Assembly: GCA_023386135.1 (NCBI GenBank)
Contig: JAEWKG010000040.1
Span: 1-5,949, forward strand
Length of the DNA: 5,949 nt
From: Pseudomonadota bacterium
Lineage (GTDB): Bacteria > Pseudomonadota > Alphaproteobacteria > Sphingomonadales > Sphingomonadaceae
Direction: 5' to 3'
Part shown: one piece after another, positions 1 through 5,216 of the stretch
How positions within the stretch are numbered: the first letter of the stretch is position 1
Layout of the letters: every line of letters begins with the position of its first letter
Translations under genes and position numbers: made by a program
Notes under the pieces: model-generated
Seen by the model: the letters and a program-made list of their open reading frames with translations, nothing else
The model's database searches: none
What the model was told of the DNA's origin: nothing

Positions 1-1161
1 CCCCAGCTGCACGAGCGCGAGGCCGAACTTGGCCGGAGCGCTCGGCTCCAGGCCCTTCTTGCCCAGCCACTGCCACAGCGCCGCGAACGCCGGCGCGAAG
101 ATCACGATGTAAATGGGGTTGATCGACTGAAACAGGCTGGTCGGCACCCCGCCTTTGTCGACGAACTTGTCGGTGTAGAGGTTCAAGGAACCGCCCGCCT
201 GCTCGAACAAGCCCCAGAACAGCGGGTTGAGCGCAATCAGGAACAGCATCGCGAACATGCGCTCGCGCGGCTCCTTAGGCAATTTGAAGGCCTCGTAGAG
301 CACGAACAGCAGCATCGCGACGCCGGTGACGATCAGCAGCGTTTGGATCACATCCTGGTACTGGATCAGGCCCCAGATCACCGCCACGCCGGCGATGCCG
401 ATGCCGTAGAGCGTCATCTCGCGGCTGGAGGTCAGGCCATGCGGCGCCTCGCCCCGCCCGCGCAGCGCGGGCTTGCCGAGCACGAAGATGATGAGGCCGA
501 TGACCATGCCGATGCCGGCCAGGCCGAAGCCGTAGGCCCAGCCGATCGTCTCGCCGAGGTAGCCGACGAGGATGGTCCCGAGCGCCGCGCCGACGTTCAC
601 GCCCATGTAGAAGATCGTGTACGCGGCGTCGCGGCGGGTGTCCTTCATGTTGTACAGTTGGCCGACGATCACCGAGATGTTCGCCTTCAGGAAGCCCGAG
701 CCGACAATGATGAAGGCGAGCGCGGCCCAGAACACGTTGATCGTCGCGTCTGCCTGGCCGCCGTTGCCCTCGACCGCCATCAGGCCGTGGCCCATCGCGA
801 GGAGGATGCCGCCGAACAGCACCGCCTTGCGCTGGCCGAGCCAGCGGTCGGCCATGATGCCGCCCAGCACCGGGGTGATATAGACCAGCGCGCCGTACGC
901 GCCGTAGATCAGCGTCGCCTTGGAATCGTCGAACAGCCAGTGCTTGGTAAGGTACAGCACCAGCAGCGCGCGCATGCCGTAGTAGGAGAACCGCTCCCAC
1001 ATCTCGGCGTAGAACAGCACGAACAGGCCGCGCGGATGGCCGACCACTTCCTCGCTCTTGCGCACAGCGATCAGCCCGCCGACGGCCAATACCGCGAACA
1101 GGAAGATCGCCGCCAAAGCTGCAATCCAGTCACCTTCGTTCCAGGTGGCCATGTCCTTCAT
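1..1161 (-). CDS. POT/PTR-family proton-coupled peptide transporter (C-terminus beyond left edge)
   Basis: Inner-membrane MFS symporter of the POT/PTR2 family, which takes up di- and tripeptides with protons. I translated it from the minus strand: 387 codons are open and run off the left edge. Family signatures are clear: ExxERFSYYG at residues 53-62 (the proton/peptide motif of the first canonical helix), GGIMADRWLG at 100-109 (MFS loop), GSGFLKANIS at 154-163 with the conserved Lys159, FYMGVNVG at 184-191 (second PTR2 signature), and NPLFWGLFEQ at 312-321 with the helix-7 glutamate Glu320. The start at 1161 has a GAGGGA about 10 bases upstream; the ATG at 1152 is a weaker option. Oddly, a hydrophobic helix at about residues 12-33 precedes the motif that normally lies in helix 1. 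Family POTs are about 450-650 residues, so some 60-260 residues are missing. It is divergent from the GntR regulator gene. The family call is firm; the exact substrate is unknown. Confidence 0.95.
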   Translation of the reverse strand, partial: MKDMATWNEGDWIAALAAIFLFAVLAVGGLIAVRKSEEVVGHPRGLFVLFYAEMWERFSYYGMRALLVLYLTKHWLFDDSKATLIYGAYGALVYITPVLGGIMADRWLGQRKAVLFGGILLAMGHGLMAVEGNGGQADATINVFWAALAFIIVGSGFLKANISVIVGQLYNMKDTRRDAAYTIFYMGVNVGAALGTILVGYLGETIGWAYGFGLAGIGMVIGLIIFVLGKPALRGRGEAPHGLTSSREMTLYGIGIAGVAVIWGLIQYQDVIQTLLIVTGVAMLLFVLYEAFKLPKEPRERMFAMLFLIALNPLFWGLFEQAGGSLNLYTDKFVDKGGVPTSLFQSINPIYIVIFAPAFAALWQWLGKKGLEPSAPAKFGLALVQLG

Positions 1162-1240
1162 GCGATCCAATTCCCTCAATCTTCTTGGCCCCCGACGTTG
1201 CGAAGCGGGGCGGAATGGCGCGCAACCTAGCGGCTCGCGC

Positions 1241-1252
1241 CTTCATGTGAAG
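1241..1252. promoter_or_regulatory. Candidate operator: inverted repeat CTTCA-TG-TGAAG
   Basis: A perfect 5-bp inverted repeat with a 2-base spacer lies in the 192-bp spacer between the divergent transporter and GntR genes. A further TTTCA at 1259-1263 gives a second, looser TGAA...TTCA pairing. It lies about 80 bases from the transporter start and about 100 from the regulator start, so a protein bound here could act on either promoter. That this is the GntR operator is inference; a repeat this short can occur by chance. Confidence 0.3.
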
Positions 1253-1298
1253 CGTTTGTTTCACTCGCAACTGCCTGAACCGGAAGTGGCCGGGAACC

Positions 1299-1320
1299 TT
1301 GACGCGCCCCGCTGTATTAT
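1299..1320 (+). promoter_or_regulatory. Possible promoter of the GntR gene (TATTAT -10 element)
   Basis: TATTAT at 1315-1320 matches the sigma70 -10 consensus at five of six positions and is one of the few AT-rich spots in the spacer. It would give a leader of roughly 25-30 bases before the GTG start. TTGACG at 1299-1304 looks like a -35 box but is only 10 bases away instead of about 17, so the two do not form a standard pair. The -10 is plausible; the -35 is not established. Confidence 0.3.
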
Positions 1321-1340
1321 GTCACTGAAGCACCGCAAGC

Positions 1341-1347
1341 GAAGGAG
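1341..1347 (+). promoter_or_regulatory. Ribosome binding site fixing the GTG start of the GntR gene
   Basis: GAAGGAG ends six bases before the GTG at 1354. It is the strongest Shine-Dalgarno match in the window, and it selects this GTG as the start. Confidence 0.7.
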
Positions 1348-1353
1348 CCGCGC

Positions 1354-1695
1354 GTGTCCCAGCAGAGCCGCCCCGTCTATCTCAAGCTGCGCGACCTCGT
1401 CGCCGCGGCGATCATCGAGGGCCGGTATCGCGAGGGCGAGATGCTGCCGTCGGTGCGCGCGCTGGCGGCGGAGCAGGGCGCCAACCCGCTGACCGTCGCC
1501 AAGGCCTACCAGCAGTTCCAGGCCGATGGGCTGGTCGAGGTCCAGCGCGGGGTCGGCATGTACGTCGCCCGCGGTGCCTCCGAGCGGCTGCGCAGCAGCG
1601 AGCGCGCGCGCTTCCTGTCGGAGGAATGGCCCGAGCTGAAGGCGCGTCTGCGGCGTCTCGGCCTCGACCCGGCGGAACTGCTGTCCGAGGCGTAA
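1354..1695 (+). CDS. GntR-family transcriptional regulator, short YtrA type
   Basis: A 113-residue DNA-binding regulator, presumably a dimeric repressor. The N-terminal winged helix-turn-helix is typical of GntR: RPVYLKLRD near residues 6-14, the EGEMLPSVRALA segment that leads into the HTH at about 28-39, NPLTVAKAYQQF at about 44-55, and the wing DGLVEVQRGVGMYV at about 58-71. Only about 40 residues follow, charged and helical (ERARFLSEEWPELKARLRRL). There is no FadR- or HutC-type effector domain, which is the build of the YtrA subfamily. YtrA regulators often control adjacent ABC transporters and themselves; none is seen here, and the divergent neighbour is a peptide transporter. The start is GTG with GAAGGAG six bases upstream. 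Regulation of the transporter, and self-regulation, are inferences from the divergent layout. The subfamily call is fairly sure; the effector is unknown. Confidence 0.92.
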   Translation: MSQQSRPVYLKLRDLVAAAIIEGRYREGEMLPSVRALAAEQGANPLTVAKAYQQFQADGLVEVQRGVGMYVARGASERLRSSERARFLSEEWPELKARLRRLGLDPAELLSEA

Positions 1696-1729
1696 GGCTG
1701 TCCGGCTGTGGGCCGGCATGAAACCAGCC
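1696..1729 (+). terminator. Weak stem-loop just after the GntR stop codon
   Basis: Immediately after the TAA, CCGGC (1702-1706) pairs with GCCGG (1712-1716) around a five-base loop. GGCTG (1696-1700) can pair with CAGCC (1725-1729) outside it. No T-run follows, so this would be at best a poor intrinsic terminator or a 3' stabilising structure. Confidence 0.25.
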
Positions 1730-1837
1730 GTTGCGTGAGCGGCCCGGCTCTGGCACTTTCCCGACTGGATAAACGCGACAGGCCTGGGATCGGCCGCGCG
1801 CGTCGGTGGGTCGCACACGGGCGGGAGTACTTTTTCA

Positions 1838-2119
1838 ATGATCAGGTCCGAGCTGCTGCAGGCGCTGGCGAAAGAGAACCCTGACCTGCGCGCCGAGGAA
1901 GTCGAGCAGGTGCTCGACACCTTCTTCGACGAGATCGCCAAGCGGCTGGCCGAAGGCGGCCGGGTCGAGCTGCGCGGCTTCGGCGCCTTCTCCACCCGCG
2001 AGCGCGGCGCCCGCAAGGGCCGCAATCCGCGCACCGGCGAAGCGGTCGAAGTGCCGGAGAAGAAAGTGCCCTACTTCAAGCCCGGCAAGGACATGCGGCG
2101 CGTCGTCAACGAAGGCTGA
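1838..2119 (+). CDS. ihfB: Integration host factor beta subunit
   Basis: A 93-residue nucleoid protein that pairs with IHF alpha to bind and sharply bend DNA at specific sites, serving transcription, recombination and replication. It has the usual DNABII layout: two N-terminal dimerisation helices (about 1-38), then a beta-saddle with the arm RKGRNPRTG (59-67), whose Pro64 is the intercalating residue, and the closing FKPGKDMR (80-87). VELRGFG at 43-49 places Glu44 and Arg46 where E. coli IHF beta has its two sequence-reading residues, which favours IhfB over the non-specific HU. The length is normal for IhfB (about 94). The ATG has a GGGAG ten bases upstream. ihfB often follows rpsA in proteobacteria; here a GntR gene precedes it, 142 bp away. 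The spacer has a GATAAA (1768-1773) but no well-spaced -35, so I do not call a promoter. Confidence 0.93.
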   Translation: MIRSELLQALAKENPDLRAEEVEQVLDTFFDEIAKRLAEGGRVELRGFGAFSTRERGARKGRNPRTGEAVEVPEKKVPYFKPGKDMRRVVNEG

Positions 2120-2121
2120 GC

Positions 2122-2168
2122 CTCACGCGCTGGCCGATTGCTCCGGCCCCCCGCCGCCGCTACGTGAG
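2122..2168 (+). terminator. Nested GC-rich hairpins between ihfB and tRNA-Leu
   Basis: CTCACG (2122-2127) can pair with CGTGAG (2163-2168). Inside, GGCCG (2132-2136) pairs with CGGCC (2144-2148) around a seven-base loop. No T-run follows, so Rho-independent termination is doubtful. It may instead be an RNA-processing structure if ihfB and the tRNA share a transcript, which fits the lack of a recognisable tRNA promoter in this 56-bp gap. Confidence 0.25.
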
Positions 2169-2175
2169 CCCGCGC

Positions 2176-2257
2176 GCGGGCGTGGCGGAATGGTAGACGC
2201 CGGGGACTTAAAATCCCCTGAGCTTTGCTCGTGTGGGTTCGAGTCCCACCGCCCGCA
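2176..2257 (+). tRNA. tRNA-Leu, anticodon UAA
   Basis: A complete class II tRNA of 82 bases. The acceptor stem GCGGGCG (2176-2182) pairs with CGCCCGC (2250-2256), with discriminator A at 2257. The anticodon stem GGGGA/TCCCC encloses the loop CTTAAAA, giving anticodon TAA at 2209-2211, which reads UUA and by wobble UUG. The variable arm GAGC-TTT-GCTC (2220-2230) is the long arm of leucine tRNAs. The T arm is GTGGG, loop TTCGAGT, CCCAC. The 3' CCA is not encoded: CGC follows the discriminator, so CCA must be added after transcription. TTA is a rare codon in so GC-rich a genome; TTG does occur in the neighbouring genes. The gene lies 56 bp after ihfB on the same strand. Confidence 0.97.
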
Positions 2258-2280
2258 CGCTTTACCCACCTTCTACCGCC

Positions 2281-2304
2281 CATCCCCCGTATCGTGCGGG
2301 GGTG
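2281..2304 (+). terminator. GC-rich stem-loop downstream of tRNA-Leu
   Basis: CCCCCG (2284-2289) pairs perfectly with CGGGGG (2297-2302) around a seven-base loop, and one or two outer pairs are possible across a bulge. It begins 24 bases after the mature tRNA end. A T-rich tail is missing, so it may terminate inefficiently or mark the 3' trailer of the tRNA precursor. Confidence 0.4.
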
Positions 2305-2322
2305 CGCGCTAACCGGGCCTTT

Positions 2323-2348
2323 ACCCCTCTCTCCCTAGGAGTGGGGGT
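2323..2348. repeat. Second stem-loop before the PilZ gene
   Basis: ACCCC (2323-2327) pairs with GGGGT (2344-2348), and an inner CTCC/GGAG (2331-2334 with 2338-2341) closes a three-base loop. Together with the preceding hairpin it fills much of the 151-bp tRNA-to-PilZ spacer. It could be a terminator working in either direction or structure in the PilZ mRNA leader; the sequence does not decide. Confidence 0.3.
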
Positions 2349-2408
2349 GGGTCGCCCTGGATTGTCGAGGGCAGAAAGCGGCGGCAAGCCGGGGTTTGCG
2401 GGGTAGTC

Positions 2409-3059
2409 ATGGAACTGGGACGTATCGACGTGCCGTCCGAAGAAGCCATCGCGGTGGGCGATGAACGCGCCGCGCCGCGTTTTACCCTGCTCATCCGCGC
2501 CGCCAAGCTGATCGCCCCCGGCGGCGAATTCGTCTGCGTGATCCGCGACGTGTCCGAGATCGGGGTCAGCCTGCGCGGCTTCCATGCCTTGCCGGCCGAA
2601 GGCGAGCTGTGGCTCGAGCTGCAGACCGGCGAGCGCTACGCGATCGAGCCGGTGTGGAACCGGGGGCTGGAAACTGGCTACCAGTTCATCGAGCCGGTCG
2701 AGGTCGCCGCGCTGGTCGCCGAGGTGGGACAGTTTCCCAAACGCCAGCTGCGGCTCGGCATGAGCATCCCCGTCGAACTCGCGTTCATTGGCGGCCGCGT
2801 GCGCGCCGAGATCGTCAACCTCTCGCAACAGGGAGCGCGGATCGAGTGCGATGCGCTGCTCGCGATCGACCAGCCGCTGCGGCTGTGCTCGGGGATCCTG
2901 CCCGAGGTGCGCGCCCGGGTGCGCTGGCGCAGCGAGCGGCAGTACGGGCTGGTGTTCGACGACACCTTCACCCTCAGCGAGCTCGCGCTGTTCGCCGCCG
3001 GCGCGCAGTCGCCGGAGCTGCTCGCGCAACCCGCGTCCGCGGTCTCCCTGCGGCGCTGA
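2409..3059 (+). CDS. Tandem PilZ-domain protein, probable c-di-GMP sensor
   Basis: A 216-residue protein with no signal peptide or membrane helix, so probably cytoplasmic. It reads as two PilZ domains in a row. The first has the RxxxR motif as RAAPR (20-24) and the D/NxSxxG motif as DVSEIG (47-52), the pair that binds cyclic di-GMP. The second has KRQLR (111-115), where Lys replaces the first Arg, and NLSQQG (137-142). So domain 1 has the full ligand motif and domain 2 only part of it. PilZ proteins turn c-di-GMP levels into control of motility, polysaccharide synthesis or partner enzymes. It is followed after 88 bp by the UDP-galactopyranose-mutase-like gene, which suggests a link to envelope sugar metabolism, but no partner is proven. 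The ATG is the most natural start, with only a weak GGGG ahead of it. The domain call is strong; ligand binding is inferred. Confidence 0.88.
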   Translation: MELGRIDVPSEEAIAVGDERAAPRFTLLIRAAKLIAPGGEFVCVIRDVSEIGVSLRGFHALPAEGELWLELQTGERYAIEPVWNRGLETGYQFIEPVEVAALVAEVGQFPKRQLRLGMSIPVELAFIGGRVRAEIVNLSQQGARIECDALLAIDQPLRLCSGILPEVRARVRWRSERQYGLVFDDTFTLSELALFAAGAQSPELLAQPASAVSLRR

Positions 3060-3085
3060 GCGCGCGATGGGGGAACAGCGGCGGC

Positions 3086-3104
3086 GGTTTACCTCTCGGT
3101 AACC
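3086..3104 (+). terminator. Stem-loop after the PilZ gene
   Basis: GGTTTACC (3086-3093) pairs with GGTAACC (3098-3104) around TCTC, with one bulged T, and is followed by AATTTCC. The U-run is short and impure, so this might attenuate read-through into the flavoprotein gene rather than stop it. Confidence 0.3.
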
Positions 3105-3117
3105 AATTTCCTTCATT

Positions 3118-3169
3118 CCCCGGTCAATTCGGGGGGCTTGAAGACTTATGCATTCCAATGAATTGACCG
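3118..3169 (+). promoter_or_regulatory. Competing hairpins around the flavoprotein start codon
   Basis: CGGTCAATTC (3121-3130) has its exact reverse complement GAATTGACCG at 3160-3169, inside codons 5-8 of the flavoprotein. The 29-base loop between them holds GGGGGG (3131-3136) and the ATG at 3148. A smaller hairpin, CCCCG (3118-3122) with CGGGG (3130-3134), uses the same left arm and would cover most of the G-run. The two folds exclude each other. This is the layout of a translational switch or of a binding site for a repressor, but no ligand or protein is known and the function is inferred. Confidence 0.4.
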
Positions 3170-4713
3170 TCGACGTCGCGATCATCGGGGCGGGCCCCGC
3201 GGGTCTGACTGCCGGCTACCTCTTGACCAAGGCCGGCAAGACCGTCGCCATTATCGAGAAGGATGCGACCTACGTCGGCGGGATCAGCCGCACGGTCGAG
3301 CACGAGGGCTACCGCTTCGACATCGGCGGGCACCGGTTCTTCTCGAAGAGCGCCGCCGTCGTCGATCTGTGGAACGAGATCCTGCCCGACGACTTCATCC
3401 AGCGCCCGCGGATGAGCCGCATCTATTACGAGGGCAAGTTCTACAGCTACCCGCTGCGCGCGTTCGAAGCGCTGCGCAATCTCGGCCTGTGGCGCTCGAC
3501 GGTGTGCATGGCGAGCTTCGCGTGGTCGCAGCTGTTCCCGATCAAGGACATCCGGAGCTTCGAGGACTGGACCAGCAACCAGTTCGGCAAAAAGCTCTAT
3601 TCGATCTTCTTCAAGACCTACACCGAGAAGGTGTGGGGCATGCCCTGCAACGAGATGAGCGCCGACTGGGCCGCCCAGCGGATCAAGGGCCTGAGCCTGT
3701 GGGGCGCGGTGACCGACGGCCTCAAGCGCAGCCTCGGCCTCAACAAGCGGCCGAACGACGGGCAGGAGGTAAAGACCCTGCTCGAGACCTTCCGCTACCC
3801 GCGGCTCGGCCCCGGCATGATGTGGGACGCCGCGCGTGACAAGATCGTCGCCACCGGCTTGGGGTCAGTCCTGATGGGCCACGCGCTCGACCAGGTCGCC
3901 GCCGATGGCGAAGGTGGCTGGCGCGTGTCCGCGAACGGCCCGGAGGGGAAGATCGTCATCCGCGCGGCCAATGCGATCAGCAGCGCGCCGATGCGCGAAC
4001 TGGCCGCCCGCATGCATCCACTGCCCGACACCGCGTGGAATGCCAGCGAGCTCAAGTATCGCGACTTCCTGACCGTCGCGCTCAAGATCAAGTCGGAGGA
4101 TCTGTTCCCCGACAACTGGATCTACATCCACGACAGCAAGGTGAAGGTCGGCCGGGTGCAGAACTTCCGCTCGTGGTCGCCGGAGATGGTGCCCGATCCC
4201 AGCGTCGCCTGCGTCGGTCTCGAATACTTCTGCTTCGAAGGCGACGGCCTGTGGTCGTTGAGCGACGACGAGCTGGTGGAACTGGCGACCGGGGAGATGG
4301 AAATCCTCGGCCTGCTCGATCCCACGGACGTGATCGGCGGCGCGGTGGTGCGCCAGGAAAAGGCCTATCCGGTCTACGACGAGGACTACGCCGCCAACGT
4401 CGCCGCGATGCGGCACGAACTCGAGGCCAAGCATCCCACGCTGCACCTCGTCGGGCGCAACGGGATGCACCGGTACAACAACCAGGACCACGCGATGATG
4501 ACCGCGATGCTGACGGTCGAGAACATCCTCGCCGGCGAGCGGAACTACGACACCTGGTGCGTCAATGAAGATGCCGAGTACCATGAAGCAGGCGACGAGG
4601 GAGCCGAGAAGGCGCTGCCGGCCCGCGAGACGATGCCGGTCAGCGAAGACCAGGCCGCCGCGCTCGCCTCGGTGCGCGAGGTACCGCAGCGGGTCGGCCG
4701 CAAGGCCGCCTGA
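3148..4713 (+). CDS. FAD-dependent oxidoreductase, UDP-galactopyranose mutase-like
   Basis: A 521-residue flavoprotein of the UDP-galactopyranose mutase/HemY-like amine-oxidase fold. The Rossmann FAD site is complete: GAGPAG (14-19) after a hydrophobic strand, Glu37 to hold the ribose, GGISRT (44-49) and FDIGGHR (57-63). Further marks are TYTEKVWGMPC (157-167) and, near the C-terminus, GRNGMHRYNNQDH (436-448), which lies where mutases carry their conserved Arg-Tyr-Asp segment next to the flavin. A charged tail of about 35 residues follows. True mutases are about 370-400 residues, so this longer protein is a relative and may act on another nucleotide- or lipid-linked sugar. An in-frame TGA at 3139-3141 rules out a longer start. 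It lies 88 bp after the PilZ gene and 83 bp before the GtrA gene, consistent with an operon making a sugar donor. The fold is certain; the reaction is not. Confidence 0.9.
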   Translation: MHSNELTVDVAIIGAGPAGLTAGYLLTKAGKTVAIIEKDATYVGGISRTVEHEGYRFDIGGHRFFSKSAAVVDLWNEILPDDFIQRPRMSRIYYEGKFYSYPLRAFEALRNLGLWRSTVCMASFAWSQLFPIKDIRSFEDWTSNQFGKKLYSIFFKTYTEKVWGMPCNEMSADWAAQRIKGLSLWGAVTDGLKRSLGLNKRPNDGQEVKTLLETFRYPRLGPGMMWDAARDKIVATGLGSVLMGHALDQVAADGEGGWRVSANGPEGKIVIRAANAISSAPMRELAARMHPLPDTAWNASELKYRDFLTVALKIKSEDLFPDNWIYIHDSKVKVGRVQNFRSWSPEMVPDPSVACVGLEYFCFEGDGLWSLSDDELVELATGEMEILGLLDPTDVIGGAVVRQEKAYPVYDEDYAANVAAMRHELEAKHPTLHLVGRNGMHRYNNQDHAMMTAMLTVENILAGERNYDTWCVNEDAEYHEAGDEGAEKALPARETMPVSEDQAAALASVREVPQRVGRKAA

Positions 4714-4737
4714 GGACGCTAGCCAATCCTTAACCGT

Positions 4738-4758
4738 ATGCGCCGAGAGTCGGCACAT
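4738..4758. repeat. Imperfect palindrome between flavoprotein and GtrA genes
   Basis: ATG-C-GCCGA, a GAG loop, then TCGGC-A-CAT: eight pairs with one C/A mismatch, centred in the 83-bp gap. A second TCGGC at 4759-4763 offers an alternative partner for GCCGA. It could be a small mRNA hairpin that lowers or protects the downstream message, or an operator. No T-run follows. Confidence 0.35.
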
Positions 4759-4796
4759 TCGGCCAAGTTGTCGATACCGTTGGCGGGGGCCACACG

Positions 4797-5216
4797 ATGA
4801 TTGCCAGGGTTATCAAGATCGCCGACGTGCGGCTGGTGCGCTACGTGCTCGCCAGCATCGGCGCGCTGGCGGTCGATGTCGGCAGCTTCCTTGTGCTCCT
4901 CTCGCTGGCTGTGCCGGCGGCGGCTGCCTCCGCGTTCGGCTACGCGCTCGGGATCGTCGCTCATTGGCTGCTCTCGAGCCGCGCGGTGTTCGCCGATACG
5001 GTCGCCGAGAGGGGCCGTGAGCGGACCAAGCAGAAGGCGCTGTTCGTCGTTTCCGCGATGATCGGTTTGGGCCTCACCACCGCGATCGTCGGCTTGGCTG
5101 ACCTCGGCGGGGTGGACCCGCGCCTCGCCAAGCTGGTGGCGATCGTGGTCAGCTTCACGGTCACCTGGATGCTGCGCAACAAGGTCGTGTTCCGACTTGG
5201 ACGCGCGGCCGCATGA
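4797..5216 (+). CDS. GtrA-family four-helix membrane protein
   Basis: A 139-residue inner-membrane protein of the GtrA family, whose members are linked to moving polyprenyl-phosphate-linked sugars across the membrane for O-antigen, teichoic acid or arabinan decoration. Four hydrophobic segments are visible at about residues 14-36, 41-61, 81-101 and 109-127. The charged loop between segments 2 and 3 (ERGRERTKQK, 71-80) separates two similar halves, and each half ends in a related motif: HWLLSSRAVF (56-65) and TWMLRNKVVF (123-132), the typical GtrA R/K-x-VF ending. The length is normal for the family (about 120-150). The ATG has GGCGGGGG seven bases upstream. The stop overlaps the next ATG by four bases. 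Its usual partner, a GtrB-type polyprenyl-phosphate glycosyltransferase, is not seen in the window. The family call is strong; the cargo is unknown. Confidence 0.92.
   Translation: MIARVIKIADVRLVRYVLASIGALAVDVGSFLVLLSLAVPAAAASAFGYALGIVAHWLLSSRAVFADTVAERGRERTKQKALFVVSAMIGLGLTTAIVGLADLGGVDPRLAKLVAIVVSFTVTWMLRNKVVFRLGRAAA

Noticed and set aside
343..1230. Long plus-strand open frame (295 codons) opposite the peptide transporter
   Set aside because: It is rich in His, Asp, Arg and Ala with no fold motif, as expected from the antisense of a GC-rich membrane gene. The minus-strand frame carries all PTR signatures.
1299..1304. TTGACG as a -35 box for the GntR gene
   Set aside because: Only 10 bases separate it from TATTAT, and no better -10 lies 16-18 bases downstream.
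1757..1769. TTTCCCGACTGGA, identical to a stretch near the E. coli lac promoter
   Set aside because: Only 13 bases match, the rest of the lac region is absent, and the surrounding sequence fits the host genome. Taken as coincidence, not vector sequence.
2238..2257. tRNA-Leu 3' end as an integration site for a mobile island
   Set aside because: I saw no second copy of the tRNA 3' end and no integrase in the window, and base composition does not change visibly after the tRNA.
2071..2283. Minus-strand 70-codon frame containing GGTRTHTS-like residues
   Set aside because: It is the antisense of tRNA-Leu. This peptide pattern is a well-known false gene call over leucine-type tRNAs.
2262..3185. 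Minus-strand open frame (307 codons) across the PilZ gene
   Set aside because: Low-complexity shadow frame; the plus strand carries both PilZ motifs.
4730..4735. TTAACC as a CtrA half-site
   Set aside because: No second TTAA seven bases away, so the full CtrA box is missing.
3865..4758. Minus-strand open frame (297 codons) across the flavoprotein gene
   Set aside because: Shadow of a gene whose FAD motifs and mutase-like C-terminus are clear on the plus strand.
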